From assembly GCF_003589595.1 (NCBI RefSeq), contig NW_020653719.1:372949-436948 (forward strand): a stretch of 64,000 bases of DNA. The letters run 5' to 3'. The stretch comes from Hyposmocoma kahamanoa (taxonomy: Eukaryota; Arthropoda; Insecta; Lepidoptera; Cosmopterigidae). Of this stretch, positions 43,198 to 54,727 are shown piece after piece; within the stretch, counting starts at the first letter, position 1; each line of letters opens with the position of its first letter. The notes under the pieces are model-generated. The model was not told the origin of the DNA and ran no database searches. It was given only the letters and a program-made list of their open reading frames with translations. Position numbers and translations under genes: made by a program.

Positions 43198-43476
43198 TTT
43201 TTTTATTATACCAAGTGACAGAATGAACAAGCCGTGAGCTTGATGGTAAGCGATACGCCTGTCCATACCAGTTGCAATGAGAGTCAATTAAATCGCAAAG
43301 GTCTGTGGCGCTGCCACTGCCCCATCACGCTGAGACACAAGTTGACAAGTCCCATGTGTCTGTAATTTCGCCAGCACCCTTACCTTTCAAAACCAGAACG
43401 TAGTAATGAAAATAAGTAAGGCAGAAATAGATAAAGCGGCAGTACTTCAGTGGAAGAACTCATACTCGAGCTACTG
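43198..43476 (-). repeat. Rep-A copy
   Basis: Inverted, from TTATTATACCAAGTGACAGA to GAAGAACTCATACTCGAGCT; the segment after GAACGTAGTAATG is shortened. Confidence 0.82.
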
Positions 43477-43877
43477 AATCTCACATCTTCGCCTATACAT
43501 AAGTACGAGTATACAATATGTTGTACGTCCGATACATGCTCACGCTTAGGTTGGAATCAGCGACATTAGGTTAACCTCATATCGAAATATTTTTCAACGA
43601 AATTCCGCCATCTGCAAAAGACCCAAGAGTGTGTAATAATGTAAATTTAATAGCGACCCTGTTTAGGCATGCCAACTGGCTTGCTGATTGATGTTTAATC
43701 ACTTTTTCATATGACCGTGAGTATTATTATACATTTGTTACATAGAAAGTTTAATTTCATCAAACCCAAAGCGATGCCACACGGGGGTTGCTTGTGCATT
43801 GCGTCGTCGCAACGCTATGATTTCAACGCCCCAAGTACCACAAGTGCAATGCAGTATCACAACGTAGCGCCAATAAC

Positions 43878-44116
43878 TTTTTTTATAATATCAAGTGATG
43901 GTATGAACAAGCTGTGCGCTTGATGGTAAGCTACAGGCCTGTTCATAACAGTTGCAGTGCCACTCAGAGCTATAAATCGCAAAGATATGAGGGGCAGTGC
44001 CACTGCCTCCGTCACCCTGAGACGTAAGTTGACAAGTCCAATGTACTTGTAATTTCACCAGTACCCCTATCTATCCTTCAAAACCGGAACACAGTAATGC
44101 TGACATTACTGCTTGG
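43878..44116 (-). repeat. Rep-A copy, 3' part
   Basis: Inverted, from the T-run and ATCAAGTGATGG to GCTGACATTACTGCTTGGA, where it stops abruptly. Confidence 0.82.
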
Positions 44117-44289
44117 ATGCATTGAAAACTCTTATCGTATTATCAAACTGATGATTGTGAAAATTATATTATACAATATATTAGAATAAGATAGGTGAAT
44201 ATTGCAATAGTCACTTCAAACTCGAACAGTTCAGAGCAGAGATATTAGAAAATAGTCTAATGTACAGAACAACACGTTTTAAGAAAACA

Positions 44290-44500
44290 AGAAACGCTCC
44301 GAGAAGTTTAACGTAGTCACCGTCGGAGCGTTGCTACACAATGCGTTGCGTCGTTGGGCGTAGCGACGCCTGAACGTTGTAAGACTTATGAGTTGAAACT
44401 TTGCTACATGGTGCATTGAAACGGGCCGGGTGGCTGCGGAACGCATACGCATCGGTCAAGTTAAACGAAGGGAAGGCGTGCTGCGGTTCGTAAGTAGAGC
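44290..44500. repeat. Rep-G copy 2
   Basis: GC-rich block: GCGACGCCTGAACGTTG, CTACATGGTGCATTG, ACGCATACGCATCGGTC and GCGTGCTGCGGTTCG line up with 740-900. Confidence 0.6.
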
Positions 44501-44504
44501 TCCT

Positions 44505-44817
44505 TTAGGTAGCAGTAGAGCTCCTCGTGATAGAGTTCATCCAGGGAAGTACTGCCTCCTTTCGTGTTTCTGCCACCAAGCAGTAATGTGAGCATTACTG
44601 CTTTCCAATTTTGAAGGGTAAGGGTGGTGGTAAAATTACAGGCACTTGGGACTTGTCAACTTATGTCTCAGGGTGACTAGCGCAGTGCCAGCGCCCCTCA
44701 AATCTTTGCGATTTAAAGCTCAGAGTGCACTGCAACTGTAAAGGATAGGCGTGTTACTTAATACCAAGCACACGACTTGTTCGTCCCGTCACTTGGTGTT
44801 ATAGTAGACAAAAAACT
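44505..44817 (+). repeat. Rep-A, full-length
   Basis: Complete copy from AGCAGTAGAGCTCCTCGTGA to CACTTGGTGTTATAGTAGAC and an A-run. A 12-base partial duplicate of its start (AGTAGAGCTCCT) lies just before it at 44494-44505. Confidence 0.85.
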
Positions 44818-45044
44818 ACTTTTTAGTTTGACTGCGCGTATTCAGAATAAAACGCACGTCGAATCACATAACACACAGTTATTATTAATGTATAAATTTC
44901 TTAATTTAGTCTATTATTTATTTTGTGAATATTTGTTTATTACTATAAATTTACTTATTTATATTGGAACATCTCAGTCGACTTATTATCCGGAGTTGGG
45001 CGTTAATAGCTGCGACAGTCTTGTCGATAAGTATTAAGTAAGGC

Positions 45045-45083
45045 AAGTATTTTTTCGATGTAGTTATTATCGAAAAAATACTT
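45045..45083. repeat. 15-base perfect inverted repeat
   Basis: AAGTATTTTTTCGAT (45045-45059) and ATCGAAAAAATACTT (45069-45083) pair exactly over a 9-base loop. Confidence 0.9.
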
Positions 45084-45361
45084 ACCATGCAAATCTTATT
45101 ATTGTTCCAAATAAACATTTTATTTGTTATTTATACTCACCCCGACTCGAGTTCCGTATCGGAATGTTAGTCAATAAAGCAGCTGTTATTGAGAAATCGA
45201 TAATGTAAGCTTAGTTTTCACTACTATAAAGTTAGCCCTTACAATAATTGTTGTAAGGTTTTTCAAGCAAACCTTGTCATAAACAACGCATTTGCATTTC
45301 GGTAACTTTCGAGACATTATCACTTAGATTCCACACAAATTTGATTCAAAGTGTATTTACT

Positions 45362-45530
45362 CCATAGCATTTAAGTTTATTTGAAAAGAGCAATCCTTAG
45401 AGTTTCTTGCTCGTTCCTTTCAGGGAAGTCAGCGTAGTGAACGAGCAGTAGCATAAATGTGACGTTTTCATGTGTAAATTTATTTTACCTATGGAATAAA
45501 TGATACTTTGACTTTGACTATGCTAGAGAC
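45362..45530 (+). repeat. Rep-T copy with TTGAC tail
   Basis: AAAAGAGCAATCCTTAGAGT, TTTCTTGCTCGTTCCTTTCA and GAACGAGCAGTAGCATAAAT, ending GGAATAAATGATACTTTGAC TTTGAC: an AATAAA signal followed by a simple repeat, the form of a LINE 3' end. Confidence 0.75.
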
Positions 45531-45548
45531 GGCAGAATATGTACCATT

Positions 45549-45620
45549 TCCATTTTATCCGATGTTCAGCTTTCCATTTTATCCGATGTTCGGGTTTCAA
45601 CTGGCTTAAGCCAGTTGAAA
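45549..45620. repeat. Tandem duplication beside a 26-base palindrome
   Basis: TTTCCATTTTATCCGATGTT occurs twice in tandem (45547-45592). It is followed by a perfect palindrome at 45595-45620: TTTCAACTGGCTT then AAGCCAGTTGAAA. Confidence 0.9.
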
Positions 45621-45800
45621 TAGGAAAAGCATGAAGGACAGTTCTTTACTCGCTCCAATGACGAGGTGATCTACAACGACGTCTTTTTCCCTTGACCTTG
45701 TCCACCACAAGCAACCCATTGACATCGTCATATTGCCGACAGGCAATGTGACCAAAGTAACTGAGATGCTTTGGTAGCATCTAAGTTGTTCTCGTAGCCA
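45606..45800 (-). pseudogene. LINE C-terminal domain relic
   Basis: The minus strand reads YFGHIACRQYDDVNGLLVVD, KVKGKRRR and RSPRHWSE, the same domain as at 14085-14440. It is truncated by other repeats on both sides. Confidence 0.65.
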
Positions 45801-45975
45801 CAGAACCACAAATGCAGTAGAAGTGCTTAGTGGGCATGTGTGGTACGTGTTCCAACAGTAAGGAAAGTTCCACATACTTGAGCTCAGTTCTCTCTATTTC
45901 GCTTTGTATGCTGTGGTCATATCAATTATCTCGCACAAAATCTCGAAAATCGCGGGAAAATGCCTTATTTTGCTA
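45785..45975 (+). repeat. 5' region of a THAP-type element, copy 1
   Basis: CACAAATGCAGTAGAAGTGC, ACTTGAGCTCAGT, TTTCGCTTTGTATG and AAAATGCCTTATTTTGCTA align with 54728-54945. There the ATG opens a short THAP-like Cys frame; here the second Cys region is lost. Confidence 0.55.
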
Positions 45976-46059
45976 CTAAGGCGCGGTAATGATGTGATAA
46001 ATATCATCGTCAAACTGAGTAGATTTGTTATTTAGTGAGGTTAGGGTACACGGTTGACT

Positions 46060-46188
46060 GTGACCATGGGACCTGTAAAGGGCCCGAAACGTCGGTTTGT
46101 TTGAAAAAACAAATATACGCGATTTAAATCCGGAAAAATAGTTTCATTTCCTATGTGTAACAATCGCGAAAACCTAAGAACTCGATAG
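46060..46188 (+). repeat. PLE-end copy 2 (solo)
   Basis: GACCATGGGACCTGTAAAGG to CTAAGAACTCGATA; nearly identical to 11925-12047. No Penelope coding sequence adjoins it. Confidence 0.85.
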
Positions 46189-46802
46189 GTTAGGGTAATT
46201 CAAATTTGGCATAAAGCTATAGACTATTCAAAACATTCTGAATAATCCACCAATACTCAATTACGACTACATATTTGAGGGCGCACAAATATAACTAGAG
46301 TACGGTTCATGAAATATTTCATATTGATCTCGGTTTGTAAATCAATTCACTTTGAGCCTTTCAAAGGGCCGTTATTTCGTCGATTACTTGCAGTAAACGA
46401 GTGATAGCTTTTCAGAACACACGTTTTGCCGATATATTTTTCAATATTTGTTTCTGGTATGTCCAAAATTGTGAACATATCGGTAAAATTTTTTCACAAC
46501 ATTTGTATCAGAGAATGACTTAAATAGCCAAAATGCAATGAGTAGAGGTGACAAGCATTTGGCAAGACTAAGTATATTATATTCTATATCGAATTTGACT
46601 TTAATATTCTTATTCGGTATGCTATATGCATAGGACGCACTATACGTTTCCGGAACTGGCCACTTACTAAAGACAATATTTAGAAAGTAATTATAACATC
46701 TGAACATGGAACTCTTTGGCTGTAGAATACAGTTTGTTTCATCTGACTGTCACTTGTTTTTACATTATGGCGTCATTTTAGAAATTAGTTGTCTACATCA
46801 CC

Positions 46803-47995
46803 ATGGATTTAACTCGTGAAAATTTTCGTAGTATGATTTTCTACGACTTTAAGAATCGTATTCTAGAACTCTATTCAATGCTCAAGTCAGGATTGCACTG
46901 GCAACACAAGCACTGGAAATATGACCCTAATGGCAGGGACTTGAGTATGATTTCGAGTGCTTTAAACCATACTCAAATCCTGACTTGAGCATTGAGTAAA
47001 GTTCTAGAATACGACACTTAGTGTAGTAATTTAACAGCTCAGCGGAGCTTCCCTCGGCTTCAAACTGCTTTTGGCGATGAAGCACCATGCAAGGCAACTA
47101 TTTATAGCTGGTTAGCAGAATTCAAACGCGGCCGTGTGAATCTCAGTCATAAATTTACTGATGGTCGCCCGTCCACTGCTGTGAACAACAAAAACATCGA
47201 TGTTGTGCGCCGTATGATCAAAACAGACAGGCATGTGACATACCATGAGATTCGGGCATCTTTAGTTATAGGCATGAGTCAAATACAATCAATACTACAC
47301 AAACACATAATTTAACTGAGGCTCAAAAAACGGATCGCGTCTGTTGGTGCAATGCCATGCTTACCAGATTCAACGAAGGGGCGTTAAATTTAGTGTGGGA
47401 CATAGTAACAGGTGACGAAACATGCATTTATAGTTACGATCCCAAAGAAAAGCAGCAACAGAACGTATGGGTCTTTCGATATGAGCCGAAACCAACCAAA
47501 GTGGCGCGCGGTCAAAATGCCTCTAAGCGGATGATTGCTTCTTTTTTTAATAAAACTGGTCACGTGGCTACTGTTGCTTTGGAGAACCGTTGTACCGTGA
47601 ATAGTGATTGGCATACAACCATTTGTTTGTCGGAAGTTATATACAAACTCCGTTAAAATAACCGTATTATCTTGTACCACGATAATGACAGTTCTCACAC
47701 GGGCAGATAGACAATTAATTTTTGAAGGTGAACAACGTTAGCCTTATGAGCCATCGCGCGTACAGTCCCGACCTGGCACCTTGTGACTTTTATTTATTTC
47801 CATAAACGAAGAACCAGTTACGCGGTTGAGAAGTAGTCGAAGAGTATGAAAAATATGTTTCAGAGATTGTCACGGAGGAGTGGCATAATAGTTTTCAAAA
47901 CTGGTTCATTCGAATGAAAAAGTGCGTTAACGCTAACGGAGAATATTTTGAGAAACAATAAATTCATTTCTGACCATTTATAGTATTTTTTTCTT
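46803..47995 (+). pseudogene. mariner transposase, inactive
   Basis: Cut-and-paste transposase acting on the element's inverted repeats. The ATG at 46803 starts MDLTRENFRSMIFYDFK, a typical mariner N-terminus, then the MITE breaks the frame. The helix-turn-helix part resumes after 47020 (CKATIYSWLAEFKRGR). Catalytic blocks are visible: TGDETC (first Asp, 47414), LYHDNDSSH (second Asp, 47681) and SPDLAPCDFYLFP (third Asp, 47770). The second to third spacing is shorter than the family's 34 residues and out of frame, so deletions lie between. Several stops occur. Confidence 0.88.
46852..47018. mobile_element. M2 foldback MITE, copy in mariner
   Basis: The left end GAATCGTATTCTAGAACTCT and right end AGTTCTAGAATACGACACT are inverted. 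It holds ACTCAATGCTCAAGTCAGG-like arms and is closely related to 15454-15632. TA borders both sides. Confidence 0.85.
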
Positions 47996-48129
47996 ATTCA
48001 TTCCGGAAACTTATTGTGCGCCTCACGTATACACGCAAAAAAATAGGAGGATTATGGTAAACCACATAGTATCTTGTTTTTTTAATAATTATTATATTAA
48101 TGAATTACACAAAATTATCGACAACATTT

Positions 48130-48236
48130 CACAGGAAATGAAATGAATTTTTTCGGACCTAAATCGCGTGTATTCATTGTTTTCAACAAACTAACGTTTC
48201 AAGGGCTTTAATTTTCCCACGGTTAAAAAATTCAAC
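48130..48236 (-). repeat. PLE-end, diverged inverted copy
   Basis: Minus strand: AAGCCCTTGAAACGTTAGTT, CACGCGATTTAGGTCCG and TTCATTTCATTTCCTGTG follow the order of PLE-end with about 25 percent change. Confidence 0.7.
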
Positions 48237-49963
48237 AACGATATATGCACTAATTATTCAACAATTACTCATTATTAAAGTGCCAACTAAATTGAAATCC
48301 GGCAGATATTACTTAACATGAACGTATGTTTCACATCTGAGATACTCTGATGTAATTAGAAGCGTCAGTAAACTTTACACTAATTTGTTATTGCTATCTG
48401 GGATTAAAGGATTTCACTAACTTTGTAACAATATTTGCTCTGTAGAAATAACACGGGTCGTTGATATTAAACTAGCTAAGGAGAACACCAATTTGTTCCT
48501 ATACGTCATTTTTTTTGTATTTAGGAATTTTATACAACGTATAAGTATATGCATATCAGAGCGGCAGACGCTGCAATTGCGCTTCTAAATATTGTATGAA
48601 AATTAGTAATGGGATAATATTATTTCAACCCCACAGATATAATTGATCGTAAATGGTCACATTTTTAAATAAAGTATGAAAGTATTTTACGTTTGATATA
48701 TATTTTAATTGTTCCGTCTATATTAGTTGATTTACGGATAAATTATAAGTAAATGAACTGCATTCAAGGTAACACTATTATTATGTTTAAGCATACTAAA
48801 TTAATATTTGGTATTCAAAAATAATATTTGTTATTTTGTATGATTGGGATTTTCTTTTAACGATTGATGACATTTATAACCAGTAAATCATTAGGTATTG
48901 ATCTCCTAATAGATCTTGGTTGCTTGGTTGTGCCCTCGATTCAGTAGGTTAAGTTAGGTTAGTACCTATATGAAAAAGCAGAGCCAGAAGCCAATTTCAT
49001 TGCATTTTCGAACGTGTTTTGAGGTCACATTGTATTGTAATTAATGTACTATTACTATACAAATATAATCAACACTTACGTTTTGAAAACAAGTATCTAA
49101 ATTTTATTTTTAATGCTCATTTGTCTTAGTTTTAAGGCCCAACATAAAACTCTCAAAGTTAGTTTATAGAAATCAAACATTTTTTGCGTAGCTCAGAACA
49201 GAATAAAATATCGATTGATTTAATTTATTTTATGTACCAGAGAAAAAGGATCAATCATTTAAAAAGATGTCCGGTAAGATTTTTTGCATTCTGCTTTTGC
49301 AAAGGACGATGACCAGCGCTATATGGACGCATGCCCTAAGCATAAACTGGCGTGTACACGAGTTACACCTGGTGCATTTTAAAACACAACACCTAGATTT
49401 TGAATTTATTCTTCTTTTTTTTATGATGTTATATTACTCGTATATTATTCTTCTTTTATTTAAAGCAGTGATTTTTTGTATATTTAATTTTTTTTTAAAT
49501 CTACTTTTCCTAACCTATATTTTTCTAATAATACGTCAGGCAATTTGAACATAAGTTGTTCACAAGCTAATTTCAATTTATACTTAATATTATACTTAAT
49601 ATATGTTGAGTGTGTGCGTTATTAGTGTGTGCGTGTGCGTTATTATACATTTATAAACGACTATCGTACTCGTAAACTCTATTGAGTTATTCGGTCTATT
49701 GATCGACAATTAAACGGAATGAGCAGCATAATATATCGTGAACTTTGACCAATTGTACGTATTCTCAAACTTGAAGATAATTAGGTCTTTACACTTGAAT
49801 TTACAAACGCGATGATCGTTTTGGAGATCCACGGTCACCTCCTAGGAATGGATAGGCCACTTAGGTAGAATTCTATTAAATATTAATTAATTAATGCCAT
49901 AAACAACAGGGTCAGGAAAATTAAAAATCTCACAAATAACACACCTCATTTTATTCTCTTATT
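48237..49963. other. Unassigned AT-rich DNA
   Basis: 1.7 kb with no recognised repeat. The 93-codon frame at 49267-49548 becomes Phe/Leu/Ile-rich because the DNA is T-rich; not treated as a gene. Confidence 0.45.
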
Positions 49964-50757
49964 CAATTAATCCTCTATATCGATTAGAATATTGTCTAAA
50001 TATGTCGCCGTAATGTTTTCCTCGTATCTTGCCCATTCTAAAAACCAAATAATTGTCATCACATGACAGCAACAGCCAACTGTTCGGATTCTTACTAAAC
50101 AACTACAATAATATCCTAATATTAAGTCAAAAGGAGACTGACTGCTAGTTTCTGTTTCAAATAATATGTACGTGAAATACTGTCTCTGGCTTATGTGTCG
50201 AGATTTGATTCTGCCCCTTAATAAACATGGTTGGTTTCCTCCTACATGTGAAACCATTTCTTCTGAGTTCTCCAATTGTGGACATATTTCTATTTCGTAT
50301 ATGCCATTCTCATTCTTTTCATTCTAGGAAAGGATTCAAGTTGAAGAAGATTGCCATCCATTCTGGAGAACATTACACACCTACGATTAAGACTAAACTC
50401 TGCTACAAACTGAGCTTGCTCCAATGCACGATTGATTATCATTTGGACATCTGAGCGATCTCTTATAAGAGGATGAAAGCGATTGATGAAGGTAGCTGCA
50501 ACCCTAAAATCGTCAATCAAAAGTCGGTGGGCAGTATTAAAAAAAAAATTCTGCCTAAATAACTTATAGTCTCGCTTGACTCTGCCGTTCACTACTTCAA
50601 CTACCCACCCACATAAAGTTACACAGCGGCTTTTGTTGGCTTGAATTGTAGTTAGCTATGTCTCGCCTTGATCTAAATTCTCTGGTTTAAACACTTTATA
50701 ATTGCAACTCTCTAAAAGTGCAATTGCATCCATAAAGCAAAATGTACCTAGGGAATC
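49964..50757 (-). pseudogene. Harbinger/ISL2EU-like transposase with SWIM zinc finger, C-terminal part
   Basis: Minus strand from 50757: FCFMDAIALLESCNYKVFKP matches the DDE_4-type block normally DRGFRD; after a stop, LTTIQANKSRCVT and GWVVEVVNGRVKR follow (the conserved Glu-containing N-G-R-x-K block), then DDFRVAATFINRFHPL. One frame change near 50280 leads to the last frame (49967-50275) with RIKSRHISQRQYFTYI and a SWIM-type zinc motif, YYCSCLVRIRTVGCCCHV. The N-terminal THAP or DNA-binding part and first catalytic Asp are missing. It abuts a LINE of opposite orientation at about 50757. Confidence 0.75.
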
Positions 50758-52213
50758 AATTACGCGAATAAGAGTGAACGACGCTATTATTACGAATCCA
50801 TCAGTCATTGCAAATACTTTTAATGACTTTTCTACTGACAAAAATTCTGCCAACTATGGACAAATCATTACACCATCAGAAAAATTTCGGGAAAAATTGT
50901 TATTCTATGTTTATGGCACCTTGCTTACCACATGATATTGCAAGAATTATAAAAGCACTAAAAACACTAGAAGCGTTGGATATGACGAAATATGTACAAA
51001 GGTTTTGAAGTCAGTTGCTGAAGAAGTAAAGGATAATTAATGCCATATTCTAAATGTATTCATAAATCAAGGTATCTATCCGGATGACTTAAAAACAGTC
51101 ATAGTCAAACAACTTCGCAAAAAAGAGGATAAGGAAGTAATGAGCAACTACATGCCTATATCTTTGTTATCATTCATATGAAAAATATTTAAAACTACAT
51201 AAGTTCACAATTACTACATTTTTTGGATAAATATAATATATTAGCATATGGGCAAAAAGGTTTTCGACCTAAAATGAATATAAATATGGCTATATATAAT
51301 TTTATGAAATAAATTATATCAACTGTAGGTAAAAGTAGGTCAGTGTTCTCTATTTTTTGCGATATGACTCAAGCTTTTGATCATGTAGAGCGCAAAATAC
51401 TTTTAGGAAAACTAGAAACCTATGGTATACGAGGTAATATTCTTATTTTAATATCATCATATCTCAATAACAGAAGACAAATCATTGAAATCAGTAACAT
51501 AGATAGAGAGATATCCGTACCAAAACCGAATATGTATTTAGCTCTTGTAAAAGGACAATTCTGTACGGCATTCTGCAAGGCAGCGTTTTGGGTCCGCTCC
51601 TATTCATTCTGTACATAAATGATCTGCCTGATGTTGTACCGAGTCATCATGTTTCTCTCTTTGCGGACGACAGAACAATATACTGTTATATCTTGGTTAA
51701 AAGAAAATAAACCTCAGTATCTTTTTTTTTTTTAAAACTAAGATGATGCATTACACTCAGAGACAGAATAATACTCACATAAATGTTAGTTATGAAAACA
51801 TAAGTATAGGCCAAGTAACAGAGACTAGATTTTTAGGTGTAATTGTAGATAGTAAGTTCACATGGAAAGCACGCGTCAATGCAACAAGCGAGACTTTTTC
51901 AATTTAATTATTATTAAAAATTTTATAAAAAGACTGCATATTAATCTAAACCTGTACGCACAACAAAAACCTGCGTATGTTCAAAAACCTGATCAAAAAA
52001 TGATCTTAGATACTACCATTGAATTTCTAATTACATTAATGGCGTTTTCGAGGACGGCTATATGACAATCACGTTGCGTCACACATCGCGGTCCATACAT
52101 GTAATTAGATAAATAGTTTTTATCATATTATTAAGTATGTTAGTATATAAGGTATGTTTACAGGTCTTTTGTAACCTATACAACAAAATAGCTAAACAAA
52201 TAAATAAATAAAA
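50758..52213 (+). mobile_element. LINE, decayed 3' half
   Basis: Plus-strand frames in sequence: SITRIRVNDAIITNPSVIAN, then DDLKTVIVKQLRKKEDKE with SNYMPISLLS (RT block 2), FSIFCDMTQAFDHVERKILL (block 3, catalytic Asp), GSVLGPLLFILYINDLPD and HVSLFADDRTIY (catalytic Asp pair) in a third frame, and TRFLGVIVDSK. Stops and shifts are frequent. An AAAT-type tail near 52190-52213 marks the 3' end. The 5' end abuts the transposase relic. An old copy of a Jockey/CR1-type LINE. Confidence 0.82.
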
Positions 52214-53176
52214 ACTTTCGATTTTTCGATTTAAATTTAAAAAATAAATAAATAAGCAATTATTTTTTGCAGTTACACTTTACACCTTGCATATTATTTT
52301 ATTCACATCGTGGATGCTTTTCATAATGAAAAATCTGACATAGTAAAAAGCGTATGAAAACCATAAAGTAAATTTTTATGTTGGACATTTTTCTATATAG
52401 AATGAATGACCTTAGCTACCACATGCAACGGCATTACCATTGCAGATGTAAGTTACGGTTCTGTTCTGTACTAAACTCTTTTGTGTATTCTTAGTCTAAA
52501 CGTTACTTAGCTTGACTGTACTTAGTGTTTCATTTTAGCAAGAGTAAGCACATAATACAATTAAGTCCAATATATAATCATTCATCATAATCATTTTGAG
52601 CAAAATTTTCTTGCGTTAACAACTTAAAAAGGAAATATATGTAATGGCTTAAGCCAATGATCTTATACACATAAAAAAGGGTTTACGCTTAAACATTTTT
52701 ATATTTGAGTTTAAACTAAAAAATGAATACGAAGAAGATTGAAAATTACACACATAAAATAAGACATAAACTAAAAATTCTAATTATGCTTTATCATCAT
52801 TATCGGAATATGACTTCTTATTTAATATAATCGCGAATCATCTCTATTCAACGTCCTAACTTTGTGTTCCTGATAAAATACGGCATTAAGTTTTCACTTA
52901 CCTGATCTAAATGATATCAAGGCCTTCCCCTGCCTTTCTTTCTATCTGTAATCCTTCTAACAAAACTATCATGACATATAAAGATACCCAAAAGAATATG
53001 ACTAAGTATAATAATTAGGTTAGCAAGTACAAGATACGTGTGGTTTTGCAAAGCAAGTCGTGAGACATGCGATTGACCGAGTTCTATATAATAATAAAGG
53101 CTGCACTACGCTGCAAGGTCGGGTCAGCCGTGCCGTCGCATCACACATGATGTTACTGGATTGCTCTGGGTTTTAT
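52214..53176. other. Unassigned AT-rich DNA
   Basis: Nothing recognised. Confidence 0.45.
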
Positions 53177-53714
53177 GGGCTCTCCACACTCGCGCACGAT
53201 TCACGCGCGAAGCCGCAAACTACCCGTGAAGCATGATTGTGGATCCCATTCGCATATTCTTCGTGGCTTCGTTTCGCTTCGTTATCGGTATTTTGTCCCG
53301 CGACTAACTTGGCGTGAACGCGACATGACTCCACATTAGCGTGAGGCTCAGTTGCCGATAAGTATGTTCCGCGGACGGTTGTGTTTGTATGTATTTTTAT
53401 TGGTGACGATTTGAACGTGCTTAGAATGAACGTGGATTGGACAAATGAACTAGAACTGACATTTGTAGATTGTTCTAGCATTTCTTTTTAATAACTTTTT
53501 TATATAAAAGCATAATTGTAAATCGCCAAAGCACAAAGTAGTCCAGCAACAGCAACTCAGGCGTCCATCTTCGTCAAGCACGCGAACTACGAACGGTACT
53601 GTGAACCGGGCGTGAACCTCTGCGAGTGTGGAACGCTGGGAGTTCTTGCCGTTATCCGCATCGCGATTCACGTCGTGATTTCGCGCGTGAATCGCGCGCG
53701 AGTGTGTAGGGGCC
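53177..53714. mobile_element. TIR element with CGCG-rich ends
   Basis: The first 34 bases (GGGCTCTCCACACTCGCG... to CACGCGCGA) and the inverted last 34 (GGCCCCTACACACTCGCG...) agree at about 30 positions. Subterminal TTCACGCGCGAA and CGTGAACGCG words repeat inside. The 538-base element has no transposase; flanks TTTAT/TTTAC hint at a short target duplication. Confidence 0.82.
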
Positions 53715-53920
53715 TTTACAGATGTTAGTCTATGCAAACGCTGGGTTTATCTTTCTTCTTTTTGTGTGGACATGTAATGCTTGCCATGATGGTGAAAGGA
53801 TTTGCCAATCGTCGTAGAGTGCTTGCCAATTATTATCCTGAGTGCGTTAGATGTACAGGAAAGGAATGGTATGTCGAGCGGGAAGGAGCTTAAAATTCCT
53901 ATTAAAGATCTTAATCCTAT
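53715..53920. other. Unassigned
   Basis: Nothing recognised between the TIR element and Rep-A. Confidence 0.4.
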
Positions 53921-54150
53921 TTCTGCCACCTTGCCTATTTCTGCCGCCAAGAATTAGTGTGAGCGTTATTGCGTTCCGGTTTTGAAAAGTTAGGGTGCTG
54001 GTGAATTTACAGTGATGGGCGCAGAGACAGTGCACCTCAGATCATTGCGATTGAAAGCTCTGAGTGGCACTGCAACTGTTATGGACATACGTGTCGTTTA
54101 CCATCAGGCGCACGACTTGTTCGTCCCATCACTTAGTATCATAAAAAAAA
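53921..54150 (+). repeat. Rep-A copy lacking its 5' end
   Basis: From CTGCCACCTTGCCTATTTCT to CACTTAGTATCATAAAAAAAA, with about 35 bases missing after AATTTACAG. Confidence 0.82.
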
Positions 54151-54650
54151 CTTTTAACAACTTATAAGAACTTGACAGACGATAAGCCTGCGTATGATAA
54201 AACCCTCTATGTTTATTCTCATTGTATGCCAGTAAGTCATTTTTCGATCAATACATCGGATTTAAAATCTCAGTTACGGGAATATTGCATAGTCCACAGT
54301 ACGATGGGTTTATACCAAAAGTTCAAAATGATAGTTGTCATTCACAATTGTCATGATAACTATCTTCTTTATGTGTTGGTGTTAGAGACGTACTCAAATG
54401 TATCAAATGTCAGTCTTAAAATAGTCACAAACAAAATCGTGTTCAAGATTCAGCATGAATAAATTATCGGAGATAAATCGGAACGATAAATTATCAGTCA
54501 AAACAAATATATACATTAATGATTTTGAATCATGGTTTATTATACACTTTGGACCGTTTATCATAAGAGCCATAAAGTCGAATTCCAATGTAACATTAGT
54601 ACTAGCGATCTATATCAATGAAAATCGTTTTTTGAAATCGAGTTTACGTC
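54151..54650. other. Unassigned AT-rich DNA
   Basis: Nothing recognised. Confidence 0.45.
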
Positions 54651-54654
54651 ACGA

Positions 54655-54722
54655 GAGACAAGCCTCGGGAAATGTGTGACGTCCCCAACTCGCATTAGGC
54701 TAGCGTGGCGGACTATGGCCTG
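54655..54722 (+). repeat. SINE-1 3' end fragment
   Basis: CCTCGGGAAATGTGTGACGT, CCCCAACTCGCATTAGG, CTAGCGTGGCGGACTATGGC. Confidence 0.75.
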
Positions 54723-54727
54723 AACCA

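Larger units (their letters stand above)
46631..48024 (+). mobile_element. mariner element interrupted by a MITE
   Basis: The left end TAGGACGCACTATACGTTTC CGG and the right end CCGGAAACTTATTGTGCGCC T are inverted repeats, which enclose a degenerate mariner transposase. The leader matches 30567-30849 inverted. Length about 1.39 kb including a 167-base MITE, close to the usual 1.3 kb for mariner. Confidence 0.9.

Noticed and set aside
49267..49548. 93-codon frame with membrane-like C-terminus
   Set aside because: The hydrophobic residues come from T-rich DNA; no recognisable domain, signal or relatives inside the window.
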